DNA from: Pantoea deleyi
GTDB lineage: Bacteria; Pseudomonadota; Gammaproteobacteria; Enterobacterales; Enterobacteriaceae
DNA: 64,000 nucleotides
Assembly: GCF_022647325.1 (NCBI RefSeq)
Contig: NZ_CP071405.1
Coordinates: 1,674,001-1,738,000 of the forward strand
Reading direction: 5' to 3'
A program made the translations under genes and the position numbers. A model generated the notes under the pieces. The model was not told the DNA's origin and made no database searches. It saw only the letters and a list, made by a program, of their open reading frames with translations. This document shows positions 17,718 to 27,913 of this stretch, one piece after another (position 1 is the stretch's first letter; each line of letters begins with the position of its first letter).

Positions 17718-19394
17718 ATGTTTAGTCGTGTTCGTGTTGTTACCGGTCTGCTGTGCGTGCTGGCGCTTTTTGCGCTGCTGCAGCTCTTCTCCGGCGGTAT
17801 GTTTTTTAAAACGGTCAGTTCAGATAAAGATAATTTTGCTTACAACCAGCAGTTAAACACCCTGCAACAGGCGATGGGCACCTCATGGGTTTCGCTGGTT
17901 CAGGCGCGTAACACCCTGAACCGTGCCGGTATCCGCTTCCTGCAGGATGCGCAGATGTCCGGTTCGGGGGCCAGCGTGAAAGAGCTGGTGGCGCTGGCAG
18001 GCGAGGAGCTGAAACAGGCGGAAGTGAACTATCAGATCTTCAACGACAACCTGTCGGAGAAGGGCAAAACCGCCGAGAACGTCCTGGCGTTACAGGCGAA
18101 CTACAAGGCCTATCACGATGCGCTGGCTGAGCTGATGGTCTTCTTTACCACCGGCAACTTCAAAGGATTTGTGGATCAGCCGACGCAGAGCTATCAGGAC
18201 AAGTTCCAGAAAGATTACACCGCCTGGCTGGATCACAACAAAGAGCTGGCCCAGCAGGGCGTGGAAGCTAACCAGCAGGCTTACAGCCGCTCCATCACCA
18301 TCGTTATCGCGACGCTGGCCGTTACGCTGCTGATGATTATCCTGGTGTGGAACCTGATGCGCTCGATGCTGATCCGTCCGCTGCGTCAGAGTATCGAACA
18401 TATCCAGCACATCGCGCGCGGCGACCTGACTCAGACCGTTGAGATTAACGTCCGTAACGAAATCGGCGATCTGCTGACGTCGGTGCAGCATATGCAGCAG
18501 GAGCTGGTCCGCACCGTCCGCACCGTCCGCGACGGATCGGACGCCATCTATACCGGTGCCAGTGAGATCTCCATCGGTAACAACGACCTCTCTTCACGCA
18601 CCGAGCAGCAGGCCGCTTCGCTGGAGGAGACCGCCGCCAGCATGGAGCAGCTGACCGCCACCGTGAAGCAGAACGCCGAAAACGCCCGTCAGGCGTCGAA
18701 GCTGGCGCTGACCGCCTCCGAAACCGCGCAGCAGGGCGGCAGGGTGGTGGATGGCGTGGTCACCACCATGAAAGAGATCGCGGGCAGTTCCAAGAAAATT
18801 GCCGACATCACCAGCGTGATCGACGGCATCGCCTTCCAGACCAACATTCTGGCGCTGAACGCGGCGGTGGAAGCGGCGCGTGCCGGTGAACAGGGCCGTG
18901 GGTTTGCGGTGGTGGCCGGGGAAGTGCGCAGCCTGGCGCAGCGCAGTGCGCAGGCGGCCAAAGAGATTAAGGGTCTGATTGAGGATTCGGTCAGTCGCGT
19001 GAACACCGGCTCGGTACTGGTAGAGAGCGCGGGTGACACCATGAGCAACATCGTCAGCGCGGTCACCCGCGTTACCGACATCATGGGTGAAATCGCCTCA
19101 GCGTCCGACGAGCAGAGCCGTGGCATCGACCAGGTTGGCCTGGCCGTTACCGAGATGGATCGCGTGACGCAGCAGAACGCCTCGCTGGTGGAAGAGTCCG
19201 CCGCAGCGGCCGCAGCGCTCGAAGATCAGGCAAGTCATCTCAAACAAGCGGTATCTGTGTTCAATATTGGTAAAGAATTTGTCGCGCAGGCCGTTAACAA
19301 GACAACGGCGATAAAAACGCTGCCGTCAGAAGCATCGTTAGCCGTTGGTCGTTCCTCTGCGGGACGCAGCGACGACAACTGGGAAACCTTTTAA
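17718..19394 (+). CDS. Tsr-like methyl-accepting chemotaxis protein, NWETF tail
   Basis: A 558-residue receptor closest to E. coli Tsr, the serine sensor. The ligand helix reads [12 protein letters not shown], with Arg64, Asn68, Arg69 and Arg73 in register with Tsr. The DQPTQ segment at 153-157 aligns with the other side of the pocket, except that residue 152, Phe in Tsr as I recall, is Val here. TM2 (about 194-215), HAMP and the signalling hairpin follow, ending in a flexible tail with the exact NWETF pentapeptide. I chose ATG 17718 over GTG 17712 because of ATGAGGTG spacing. The sigma-28 promoter is nearly perfect. Confidence 0.93.
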   Translation: MFSRVRVVTGLLCVLALFALLQLFSGGMFFKTVSSDKDNFAYNQQLNTLQQAMGTSWVSLVQARNTLNRAGIRFLQDAQMSGSGASVKELVALAGEELKQAEVNYQIFNDNLSEKGKTAENVLALQANYKAYHDALAELMVFFTTGNFKGFVDQPTQSYQDKFQKDYTAWLDHNKELAQQGVEANQQAYSRSITIVIATLAVTLLMIILVWNLMRSMLIRPLRQSIEHIQHIARGDLTQTVEINVRNEIGDLLTSVQHMQQELVRTVRTVRDGSDAIYTGASEISIGNNDLSSRTEQQAASLEETAASMEQLTATVKQNAENARQASKLALTASETAQQGGRVVDGVVTTMKEIAGSSKKIADITSVIDGIAFQTNILALNAAVEAARAGEQGRGFAVVAGEVRSLAQRSAQAAKEIKGLIEDSVSRVNTGSVLVESAGDTMSNIVSAVTRVTDIMGEIASASDEQSRGIDQVGLAVTEMDRVTQQNASLVEESAAAAAALEDQASHLKQAVSVFNIGKEFVAQAVNKTTAIKTLPSEASLAVGRSSAGRSDDNWETF

Positions 19395-19474
19395 TTGCCC
19401 GTCGCCCGGCAGCCATTAAGCCGCCGGGCATCGCAGCAGACAGCTATTTTATTCAGTTCGGGCCAGGTGCAGAG

Positions 19475-20347
19475 ATGAAGAAATCGACGGTATTAGATCA
19501 AAATGAGACGACAACGCTGCTGTCGCAGATGGTGCAGCGTTTACCGCTCTCCGATACGCATTTTCGCCGTATCAGCCAGCTGATCTATCAGCGTGCCGGT
19601 ATCGTACTGGCCGACCACAAGCGTGAGATGGTGTACAACCGTCTGGTCCGTCGTCTGCGCACGCTGAACATCGACGATTTTGGTCGCTATCTGGCGCTGC
19701 TGGAGTCCGATCCCAACAGCGCCGAATGGCAGGCCTTTATCAACGCCCTGACCACGAACCTGACCGCCTTCTTTCGCGAAGCGCATCACTTTCCGATTCT
19801 GGCGGAGCATGCGCGCAAGCGCCAGGGCAACTACAGCGTCTGGAGCACCGCAGCGTCAACCGGTGAGGAGCCTTACTCCATCGCCATGACGCTGGCGGAA
19901 ACCCTGGGCACCGGACCGGGCAAGTTCCAGGTTCATGCCAGCGATATCGACACCCAGGTACTGGAAAAAGCGGTAGCGGGGGTTTATCGCCAGGAGGAGC
20001 TGCGCACGCTGTCACCGGCGCAGATGCAGCGCTTCTTCCTGCGCGGCACCGGCCCCCATGCGGGCATGGTGCGGGCGCGTCCCGAGCTGGCCAACCTGGT
20101 CACCTACGCGCAGCTGAACCTGCTGGCGAACGAGTGGTCGCTGCCGGGGCCGTTTGACGCCATTTTCTGCCGCAATGTGATGATCTATTTCGATAAAGAG
20201 ACGCAGGAGAAGATTCTGCGTCGGTTTGTCCCCCTGCTGAAGCCCGGCGGCATCCTGTTCGCCGGTCACTCCGAAAACTTCAGTCAGATCAGTAAAGAGT
20301 TCTGGCTGCGTGGACAAACCGTCTATGGACTGACGAAGGAAAGATGA
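19475..20347 (+). CDS. cheR: Chemotaxis receptor methyltransferase CheR
   Basis: CheR methylates receptor glutamates with S-adenosylmethionine, driving adaptation. The 290-residue protein has the all-alpha N-terminal domain ([13 protein letters not shown]) and a Rossmann SAM-binding domain ([42 protein letters not shown]). The beta-subdomain that docks the NWETF pentapeptide is present, matching the pentapeptides on the first and third receptors. It overlaps cheB and starts cheRBYZ. The 80-bp gap before it holds a GCCCGGC/GCCGGGC stem. Confidence 0.96.
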   Translation: MKKSTVLDQNETTTLLSQMVQRLPLSDTHFRRISQLIYQRAGIVLADHKREMVYNRLVRRLRTLNIDDFGRYLALLESDPNSAEWQAFINALTTNLTAFFREAHHFPILAEHARKRQGNYSVWSTAASTGEEPYSIAMTLAETLGTGPGKFQVHASDIDTQVLEKAVAGVYRQEELRTLSPAQMQRFFLRGTGPHAGMVRARPELANLVTYAQLNLLANEWSLPGPFDAIFCRNVMIYFDKETQEKILRRFVPLLKPGGILFAGHSENFSQISKEFWLRGQTVYGLTKER

Positions 20348-21396
20348 TGAGCAAAATCACCGTGATGTGCGTGGATGACTCTGCGCTGATGCGGCAGTTG
20401 ATGACCGAAATCATCAACAGCCATCCGGATATGGAGATGGTCGCTACGGCACCCGATCCGCTGGTCGCCCGCGATTTGATCAAGCAGTTTAATCCGCAGG
20501 TGCTGACGCTGGATGTGGAAATGCCGCGCATGGATGGCCTCGATTTCCTGGAAAAACTGATGCGGTTACGGCCGATGCCCGTGGTGATGGTCTCCTCGCT
20601 GACCGGCAAAGGCTCTGAAATTACCCTGCGGGCACTGGAGCTGGGCGCGGTCGATTTCGTCACCAAGCCGCAGCTGGGGATCCGTGAAGGGATGCTGGCC
20701 TACAGCCAGATGATCGGCGACAAAATCCGCGCGGCTGCCCGTGCCCGTGTGCATAACCGTGCCGCGATGCCGGTGCCCGCGTCGCTGAAAGCGGGGCCGC
20801 TGCTGAGCAGTGAGAAGCTGATAGCGATCGGCTCCTCCACCGGCGGCACCGAGGCGATTCGCCATGTGCTGCAGCCGTTACCGGCGACCAGCCCGGCGCT
20901 GCTGATTACACAGCATATGCCGCCAGGCTTTACCCGCTCCTTTGCCGAGCGTCTGAACAAGCTCTGTCAGATCACGGTAAAAGAGGCGGAGGATGGCGAA
21001 CGTATTCTGCCGGGCCACGCCTACATCGCGCCAGGCGCGATGCACATGGAGCTGGGCCGCAGCGGGGCCAACTATGTGGTGAAACTGAATGAAGGACCAC
21101 CGGTTAACCGGCACAAACCCTCGGTGGATGTGCTGTTTAAATCGGTGGCGACAAACGCCGGCCGAAACGCGGTGGGGGTGATCCTCACCGGCATGGGCAA
21201 CGACGGTGCCGCCGGGATGCTGGAAATGCACCGGGCGGGCGCCTGGACCATCGCCCAGAATGAAGCCAGTTGTGTGGTATTTGGCATGCCGCGTGAGGCG
21301 ATTGCCACAGGCGGCGTGAGCGAAGTCGTGGATTTAAGCAACATCAGCCAGCACATGCTGGCGAAAATTAGCGCCGGACAGGCATTGCGTATTTAA
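20347..21396 (+). CDS. cheB: Chemotaxis receptor methylesterase CheB
   Basis: CheB removes methyl groups from, and deamidates, chemoreceptors once phosphorylated by CheA. With the ATG at 20347 it is 349 residues, starting [11 protein letters not shown] with the phosphorylation site Asp56 (LTLDVEMP). The C-terminal esterase domain has the catalytic Ser in IGSSTGG, the His in TQHMPPGF and the Asp in LTGMGNDGA. An ATG one codon earlier is possible, but MSK matches the family. It overlaps cheR and is followed by cheY after 39 bp. Confidence 0.96.
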   Translation: MSKITVMCVDDSALMRQLMTEIINSHPDMEMVATAPDPLVARDLIKQFNPQVLTLDVEMPRMDGLDFLEKLMRLRPMPVVMVSSLTGKGSEITLRALELGAVDFVTKPQLGIREGMLAYSQMIGDKIRAAARARVHNRAAMPVPASLKAGPLLSSEKLIAIGSSTGGTEAIRHVLQPLPATSPALLITQHMPPGFTRSFAERLNKLCQITVKEAEDGERILPGHAYIAPGAMHMELGRSGANYVVKLNEGPPVNRHKPSVDVLFKSVATNAGRNAVGVILTGMGNDGAAGMLEMHRAGAWTIAQNEASCVVFGMPREAIATGGVSEVVDLSNISQHMLAKISAGQALRI

Positions 21397-21435
21397 CAGG
21401 CCCGTCCTGCCGGGCGAGACAACTCAGGAGTAGAT

Positions 21436-21825
<390 letters not shown>

Positions 21826-21834
21826 GGAGATGTG

Positions 21835-22476
21835 ATGAGCGACCTTCCGAAACCAACTATGGATGCCTCGGCACACGACATCATTACCCGCATTGGCTCT
21901 CTGACGCGCATGCTGCGCGACAGTCTGCGCGAGCTGGGACTGGATAAAGCCATTGCCGATGCGGCTGAGGCCATTCCTGATGCCCGCGATCGTCTGGACT
22001 ATGTGGTGCAGATGACCGCCCAGGCCGCCGATCGTGCGCTGAACTGTGTTGAAGCAGCACAACCTCATCAGGATAAAATGGAAGCCGGGGCAACCCAGCT
22101 GAAACAACGCTGGGATGAGTGGTTTGAGAACCCGATCGAGCTGAGCGATGCGCGGGAGTTGGTGACGGATACGCGCGCATTCCTCACCGACGTTCCCGAG
22201 CATACCTCGTTTACCAACAAGCAGCTGCTTGCCATCATGATGGCGCAGGATTTCCAGGACCTGACCGGTCAGGTTATCAAGCGCATGATGGATGTGATCC
22301 AGGAAATCGAGCGCCAGCTGTTGATGGTGCTGCTGGAGAACATGCCAGAAGTCAGCGCTGAGAAGCGTCAGGAGGGCACCAGCCTGCTGAACGGTCCGCA
22401 GATCCACGCCGATGCACCGGGCGTGGTTGCGAACCAGGATCAGGTTGATGACCTGCTGGACAGCTTAGGATTTTAA
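21835..22476 (+). CDS. cheZ: CheY-P phosphatase CheZ
   Basis: CheZ speeds dephosphorylation of CheY-P. The 213-residue mainly helical protein contains the active-site helix [15 protein letters not shown] with the catalytic Gln, and ends in the CheY-docking tail [17 protein letters not shown] lies 5 bases before ATG 21835. A GTG one codon earlier would be too close to it. It is last of cheRBYZ. GC-rich hairpins (22480-22560) follow before flhB. Confidence 0.96.
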   Translation: MSDLPKPTMDASAHDIITRIGSLTRMLRDSLRELGLDKAIADAAEAIPDARDRLDYVVQMTAQAADRALNCVEAAQPHQDKMEAGATQLKQRWDEWFENPIELSDARELVTDTRAFLTDVPEHTSFTNKQLLAIMMAQDFQDLTGQVIKRMMDVIQEIERQLLMVLLENMPEVSAEKRQEGTSLLNGPQIHADAPGVVANQDQVDDLLDSLGF

Positions 22477-22669
22477 TCCCCTGATCGCCTGCCTGCGGGC
22501 GGGCGATCGGGCAGCGGTGAAGCAAAAAGGGGGCACCTTCCGGGTGGCCCCGTTCCCCCTTGTCAGACTCATCCCCGAAAGAACGCCTGTTTTCCCCATC
22601 TTATCTCCGCTTTAACTTAAGCCAGATTTGGCATCCTATGCTCAGAATTCCTGCCAACCGAGGTTTGTC

Positions 22670-23821
22670 GTGGCTGAAGAGAGCGACGAGGACAAAACAG
22701 AATCGCCCACGGCCCACCGACTTGAGAAAGCGCGTGAAGAGGGCCAGATTCCGCGTTCGCGCGAGCTGACATCCTTACTGATGCTGCTGGCGGGCATCAT
22801 GATCCTGTGGATTGGCGGCAACATGATGGCGCACCGGCTGGCGGCGATGGTGGCCACCGGGCTGCGTTTCGACCACGGCATGGTCAGGGATGACAAGATT
22901 ATCGTCAGCCACATCGGCAGCCTGATCACCCAGGCCCTGATGGCGCTGCTGCCGCTGATGGGCGGCCTGGTGCTGGTGGCGATCGCCGCCCCGATGCTGC
23001 TCGGCGGCATCGTGTTCAGCGGCAAATCGATCAAGTTCGACCTGAAAAAACTCAGCCCGATGGCGGGTTTCAAGCGGATGTTCGCCGCGCAGGCCTGGAC
23101 TGAACTGTTTAAAGGCATCCTGAAAACGATCTTAGTGGGCGCGGTGGGCTGGTGGTACATCTGGAGCCACTGGCCGGAGATGCTGCGGCTGATCAGCGAA
23201 TCGCCGGTCACCGCCCTGATCCACGGCATGGAGATGATCGCGGTCTGCTGTTCGCTGGTGATGCTGGGGCTGATCCCGATGGTGGGTTATGACGTCTTCT
23301 GGCAGCTCTACAGCCACTTTAAGAAACTGAAGATGTCGATGCAGGAGATCCGCGACGAGCACAAACAGCAGGAGGGTGACCCGCATGTGAAGGGGCGTAT
23401 CCGCCAGCAGATGCGCGCCGCCGCCCGTCGCCGCATGATGGCCGATGTGCCGAAGGCCGACGTTATTGTAACGAACCCGACGCACTATTCGGTGGCCCTG
23501 CAGTACAACGAGAAGAAGATGAGTGCGCCGAAGGTCATTGCCAAAGGCGCGGGCGAAATCGCCCTGAGAATTCGTGAGCTGGGTGCCGAACACCGCATCC
23601 CGGTTCTGGAAGCACCGCCGCTGGCGCGTGCGTTGTACCGTCACACTGAGATTGGTCAGCACATTCCCGGCGCGCTCTATGCGGCCGTGGCTGAGGTGCT
23701 GGCATGGGTCTGGCAGTCGCGTCGCTGGAAGCGCGAAGGCGGCCTGATCCCAGCTAAACCTAAAAACCTGCCGGTTCCGGCAGAGATGGACTTTGCAGGA
23801 GAGAGCAAAAACGATGGCTAA
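22670..23821 (+). CDS. flhB: Flagellar export switch protein FlhB
   Basis: FlhB is the self-cleaving membrane component of the flagellar type III export gate and switches substrate class from rod/hook to filament. Starting at GTG 22670 (GAGG upstream) it is 383 residues, like E. coli FlhB: an N-terminal KTESPTAHRLEKAREEGQIPRS-type segment, four membrane spans and a cytoplasmic domain with the autocleavage motif NPTH near residue 270. An in-frame TTG at 22628 would add 14 unrelated residues. It overlaps flhA by 8 bp. Confidence 0.95.
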   Translation: MAEESDEDKTESPTAHRLEKAREEGQIPRSRELTSLLMLLAGIMILWIGGNMMAHRLAAMVATGLRFDHGMVRDDKIIVSHIGSLITQALMALLPLMGGLVLVAIAAPMLLGGIVFSGKSIKFDLKKLSPMAGFKRMFAAQAWTELFKGILKTILVGAVGWWYIWSHWPEMLRLISESPVTALIHGMEMIAVCCSLVMLGLIPMVGYDVFWQLYSHFKKLKMSMQEIRDEHKQQEGDPHVKGRIRQQMRAAARRRMMADVPKADVIVTNPTHYSVALQYNEKKMSAPKVIAKGAGEIALRIRELGAEHRIPVLEAPPLARALYRHTEIGQHIPGALYAAVAEVLAWVWQSRRWKREGGLIPAKPKNLPVPAEMDFAGESKNDG

Positions 23822-25907
23822 TAACCTGGCCGCAAAACTACGTTTACCGGGCAACCTGAAAGATATGCAGTGGCAGGTGCTGGCCGGGCCGGTGCTGATC
23901 ATGATGATCCTGTCGATGATGGTTCTGCCATTGCCGCCGTTCATCCTCGATCTGCTGTTCACCTTTAACATCGCACTGTCGATCATGGTCCTGCTGGTGG
24001 CGATGTTCACCCAGCGAACCCTGGAGTTTGCGGCATTCCCGACCATTCTGCTCTTCTCAACCCTGCTGCGTCTTGCGCTGAACGTGGCCTCCACCCGTAT
24101 CATCCTGATGGAAGGGCACACCGGCGCTGCGGCGGCCGGTCAGGTGGTTGAAGCCTTTGGCCACTTCCTGGTGGGCGGCAACTTCGCCATCGGTATCGTG
24201 GTGTTCATCATCCTGGTCATCATCAACTTCATGGTCATTACCAAGGGTGCCGGTCGTATCGCCGAAGTGGGCGCGCGCTTTGTGCTGGACGGGATGCCCG
24301 GTAAGCAGATGGCGATCGACGCCGACCTCAACGCCGGTCTGATCGGTGAAGATGAGGCCAAGCGCCGTCGTGCCGAAGTTACCCAGGAAGCGGACTTCTA
24401 CGGCTCAATGGACGGTGCCAGTAAGTTCGTGCGCGGGGACGCCATCGCCGGGATCATGATCATGGTGATCAACGTCATCGGCGGCCTGCTGGTGGGTGTG
24501 GTTCAGCACGGGATGGATGCGGGACATGCCGCCGAGACCTATACGCTGCTGACCATCGGTGATGGCCTGGTCGCGCAGATCCCGGCGCTGGTTATCTCTA
24601 CCGCGGCCGGTGTTATCGTAACGCGCGTCGCCACCGATCAGGATGTCGGCGAGCAGATGGTGACCCAGCTGTTTAAAGATCCGCGGGTTCTGATGCTCAG
24701 CGCCGGGGTGATTGGCCTGCTGGGCCTGGTGCCCGGCATGCCAAACTTCGTCTTCCTGCTGTTCACCGCCGCTCTGCTGGGCCTGGCCTGGTGGCTGCGT
24801 GGCCGCGAAATGCAGCCAAAGAAAAAACCGGAAGCGGCAGGCGGCATCACCAAAATGGCGGAGACGCCCGCCACGACGGAAGCCTCCTGGACCGATGTGC
24901 AGCTGGAAGATACGCTGGGCATGGAAGTCGGCTATCGCCTGATTCCGATGGTCGATCATCAGCAAAACGGCGAGCTGCTGGGCCGTATCCGCAGCATCCG
25001 TAAGAAAGTGGCGCAGGATGTCGGTTTCCTGCCGCCGGTAGTCCATATCCGCGACAACATGGAGCTGCCACCGGCACGCTATCGCATCCTGATGAAAGGG
25101 GTGGAGATTGGCAGCGGTGATGCCTATCCGGGTCGCTGGATGGCGATTAACCCTGGCACGGCGGCGGGCTCGCTGCCAGGTGAGGCCACAGTCGACCCAG
25201 CTTTTGGGCTGGCGGCGGTCTGGATCGATAGCGCGCTGAAAGAGCAGGCGCAGATTCAGGGCTTCACCGTGGTGGAGGCGAGTACCGTAGTCGCGACCCA
25301 CCTTAACCATCTGATTGGTCAGTACGCCAGCGAGCTGTTTGGCCGTCAGGAAGCGCAGCAGCTGCTGGATCGGGTGACCCAGGAGATGCCGAAGCTGACC
25401 GAAGATCTGGTGCCTGGCGTGATCTCCCTGACCACGCTGCACAAGGTGCTGCAGAACCTGCTGGTGGAGCGGGTGTCGATTCGCGATATGCGCACCATTA
25501 TCGAGACGCTGGCGGAACATGCGCCGGTGCAGAGCGATCCGCAGGAGCTGACCAGCGTCGTGCGTGTGGCGCTGGGCCGGGCGATTACGCAGCAGTGGTT
25601 CCCGGGCAATGACGAGGTGCAGGTTATCGGTCTGGATTCCACGCTGGAACGCCTGCTGCTTCAGGCATTGCAGGGCGGCGGCGGACTGGAGCCAGGCCTG
25701 GCCGATCGGCTGTTAAGCCAGGCTCAGGCGGCCCTGCAGCGTCAGGAGATGCTGGGCGCGCCGCCGGTTCTGCTGGTCAATCATCCACTGCGTGCGCTGC
25801 TGGCGCGCTTCCTGCGCCGCAACCTGCCTCAGCTGGTGGTGCTCTCCAATCTGGAACTGAGCGATAACCGCCAGATCCGCATGACGGCAACGATCGGAGG
25901 TAAATGA
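23814..25907 (+). CDS. flhA: Flagellar export gate protein FlhA
   Basis: FlhA forms the nonameric ring of the export gate and docks chaperone-substrate complexes. The 697-residue protein has eight membrane spans in the first half, with the conserved FHIPEP-family cytoplasmic loop (GARFVLDGMPGKQMAIDADL and KFVRGDAIAG region), then a linker and the cytoplasmic docking domain. The start ATG at 23814 has AGGAGAG upstream. The longer frame from 23793 is rejected. It overlaps flhB by 8 bp and meets flhE at its stop. Confidence 0.97.
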   Translation: MANNLAAKLRLPGNLKDMQWQVLAGPVLIMMILSMMVLPLPPFILDLLFTFNIALSIMVLLVAMFTQRTLEFAAFPTILLFSTLLRLALNVASTRIILMEGHTGAAAAGQVVEAFGHFLVGGNFAIGIVVFIILVIINFMVITKGAGRIAEVGARFVLDGMPGKQMAIDADLNAGLIGEDEAKRRRAEVTQEADFYGSMDGASKFVRGDAIAGIMIMVINVIGGLLVGVVQHGMDAGHAAETYTLLTIGDGLVAQIPALVISTAAGVIVTRVATDQDVGEQMVTQLFKDPRVLMLSAGVIGLLGLVPGMPNFVFLLFTAALLGLAWWLRGREMQPKKKPEAAGGITKMAETPATTEASWTDVQLEDTLGMEVGYRLIPMVDHQQNGELLGRIRSIRKKVAQDVGFLPPVVHIRDNMELPPARYRILMKGVEIGSGDAYPGRWMAINPGTAAGSLPGEATVDPAFGLAAVWIDSALKEQAQIQGFTVVEASTVVATHLNHLIGQYASELFGRQEAQQLLDRVTQEMPKLTEDLVPGVISLTTLHKVLQNLLVERVSIRDMRTIIETLAEHAPVQSDPQELTSVVRVALGRAITQQWFPGNDEVQVIGLDSTLERLLLQALQGGGGLEPGLADRLLSQAQAALQRQEMLGAPPVLLVNHPLRALLARFLRRNLPQLVVLSNLELSDNRQIRMTATIGGK

Positions 25908-26299
25908 TGCGTGGGCTGATCCTGGCTCTGATGCTGCTGCCTCTGGCGGTGCAGGCGGGCGGCGGTGCATGGAACGCCAGCGCCAACGGCCCGCCGCTGG
26001 CGAATCGCGGCAGCTGGCAGCGGTCGCAGCCGCTGGTTCCGCCTGCGGATATCGCGGGTGAAGTCAGCGTCATCAGCTGGCGTTATGAACTGAGCAGACC
26101 GGCCCCCTCCGGTCTGGAAGTGCGGCTGTGCGGTGAGCAGCGCTGCGCCACGCTGGAAGGCGCCAGCGGCAGCACGCGCGGTCTGGCTCACCTGAATGCC
26201 CGCGAAACCCTGCACATGGTGTTTGGCTTTGCCGGCAGCGGGGCGTTGCCGCCCGGATTGCGGGTGGTGAGCAGCGAAGTGATGGTGAATTACGAGTAG
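25907..26299 (+). CDS. flhE: Flagellar protein FlhE
   Basis: Small periplasmic protein of the flhBAE operon, reported to limit proton leakage through the export gate. The 130-residue product has a signal peptide (MRGLILALMLLPLAVQA, cleavage near 17) and a beta-rich mature part with a CGEQRC cysteine pair. Two ATGs lie in tandem (25904, 25907). The second has better spacing to GGAGG and overlaps the flhA stop. It is the last gene of the flagellar block. Confidence 0.93.
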   Translation: MRGLILALMLLPLAVQAGGGAWNASANGPPLANRGSWQRSQPLVPPADIAGEVSVISWRYELSRPAPSGLEVRLCGEQRCATLEGASGSTRGLAHLNARETLHMVFGFAGSGALPPGLRVVSSEVMVNYE

Positions 26300-26429
26300 G
26301 TGACGCTCTGCTGGCATCACCCTGCGCGGGTAGGCGAATCACGACATCAGCCTTTGATGATGGCGCGGGCTGTCACTCCTGCGGCTACGCCCGCTCATCG
26401 CCCCTGTGCCGTCAGGGTGGCGGCGCGTT

Positions 26430-26698
26430 TCAGGCCACCTGATTCCCTTTCTGCGCCAGAAAATCCGGTAAACGTGTGACGCGACCGATCGCCTGCTGGG
26501 CGCGCGCGTCATTTATTACTTCCCGGATATCGACACCATTTTGCAGGTTAAGCCAGAACTCAACGCTGCCGTGATGATGTCCCGCCTGCGCGCGAAGGCT
26601 GATGAGAGGGGTGTGAAACGCTTCCGGACGGGTTGCTATACAGAAACAGTCCTCAGGCCATTCCCCCTGAAGCTGTCAATGTTTCTTAACGTCGCCAC
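26430..26698 (-). pseudogene. Frameshifted small gene of unknown function
   Basis: A GTG start (26698) with GAGGAGG 7 bases upstream opens a frame that stops after 20 codons. A second frame runs open to a TGA at 26430 without its own start. The two meet at a run of five G (minus strand, 26661-26665). Adding one G joins them into an 89-residue protein that begins MATLRNIDSFRGEWPEDC, with HHHGSVEFWLNLQNG in the middle and a LPDFLAQKG tail. I do not recognise the family. It is a fresh frameshift, a length-variable G tract or a sequencing error. It lies between flhE and an aldo/keto reductase. Confidence 0.55.
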
Positions 26699-26763
26699 CT
26701 GATAACCTCCTCTATCACGCTGAAATGAGACTGACGCACCGCAGCACGGTGCGCAACCCATCT

Positions 26764-27762
26764 TCAGGCGTTGACGCCTTTCATCCCTTCCTCCGAATAG
26801 CGACCGCCTTTTATCTCTACCTGCTGATGGAGACTATTCAGCAACCGGATATCATCCGCTTCCAGCACCAGTTCGGCGGCTTTCGCGTTCTCGGTAAGAT
26901 AGGCCAGCTGTTTGGTGCCCGGAATCGGCACAATCTTTTCATACTGCGCCAGCAGCCAGGCGAGGGCGATCTGTCCGGTGGTCGCGTGATATTTTTCCGC
27001 CAGCGGGGTCATCGCATTCAGCAGCCGCAGATTGTGGTCGAGATTTTCCTGACGGAAGCGGTCATTGTTCTTGCGGAAGTCGCCCTCGGCAAAATCGCTG
27101 TGCCTGCGGTATTTACCGGTGAGAAAACCCCGGCCCAGCGGCGAGTAGGGCACCAGGCCGATCCCGAGTTGCTTCACCATCGGCAGGATCGCCTCTTCGA
27201 TGTCACGCGTCCAGAGCGAGTACTCGGTCTGCAGAGCGGTCAGCGGATGGACGGCGTGGGCGCGTGCCAGCGTCGACGCGGAGGCTTCGCACAGCCCGAT
27301 GCGGGCGATTTTGCCCGCCTGCACCAGACGGCTGAGGCACTGCATGCTCTCCTCAATCGGCGTCGCCGGGCTGATGCGGTGCAGATAGAAGAGATCGATA
27401 CGTTCGACACCCAGCCGTTTCAGGGAGGCCTCGCAGCAGCGGGTGAGGTAGTCGGGCTGATTATTGATGGTGCGGGCATACGCCTCCTCTGCCGGGCGTT
27501 CAATACCGCATTTGGTGGCGACGCTGAAGTTCAGCCGCTCAGCCGGGCGCAGGCCCGCCAGAAACTGGCCGAGCAGCCACTCATTGTGGCCACGACCGTA
27601 AAGATCGGCGCTGTCGATAAACGTGATGCCCAGCGTGTGCAGTTGGTTCAGCAGCTGCAGTGACTGCCGGTCATCGGTCTGACCATAAAATTCGCTCAGC
27701 CCCATTGCGCCATAGCCGATCGCGCTGACATCCAGATCCTGACCTAACGTTCGCTTTTCCAT
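26764..27762 (-). CDS. Aldo/keto reductase
   Basis: NADPH-dependent oxidoreductase of the AKR superfamily, 332 residues, cytoplasmic. The catalytic tetrad is Asp50 (FIDSADLYG), Tyr55, Lys84 (SVATKCG) and His128 (LFYLHRI). The C-terminal cofactor segment contains VPIPGTKQ. It resembles the YakC/AKR13-like group; the substrate cannot be told. A LysR-family regulator gene lies 151 bp upstream on the same strand, so it may be the regulator's target, but that is inference. It is not part of the flagellar block. Confidence 0.88.
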   Translation of the reverse strand: MEKRTLGQDLDVSAIGYGAMGLSEFYGQTDDRQSLQLLNQLHTLGITFIDSADLYGRGHNEWLLGQFLAGLRPAERLNFSVATKCGIERPAEEAYARTINNQPDYLTRCCEASLKRLGVERIDLFYLHRISPATPIEESMQCLSRLVQAGKIARIGLCEASASTLARAHAVHPLTALQTEYSLWTRDIEEAILPMVKQLGIGLVPYSPLGRGFLTGKYRRHSDFAEGDFRKNNDRFRQENLDHNLRLLNAMTPLAEKYHATTGQIALAWLLAQYEKIVPIPGTKQLAYLTENAKAAELVLEADDIRLLNSLHQQVEIKGGRYSEEGMKGVNA

Positions 27763-27913
27763 TGTCTCTCCTCGTGAGTGAGCGGCGATTGTTTCACTCC
27801 CGTCGGCCGCACTGAATTGCTCTTTGCGTTATGCAAAAAAGGTATCACCACGCCGGGGAAAGGCTGAGAGGCGGCGGGCGGACTGGCCGCGCCACGCTAA
27901 ACGGTAATGAAAA

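Noticed and set aside
22628..22669. Earlier TTG start for flhB
   Set aside because: The extra 14 residues do not match the family, and GTG 22670 has GAGG at good spacing.
23132..24121. 329-codon minus-strand frame across flhB-flhA
   Set aside because: It is an antisense shadow; both sense genes are highly conserved.
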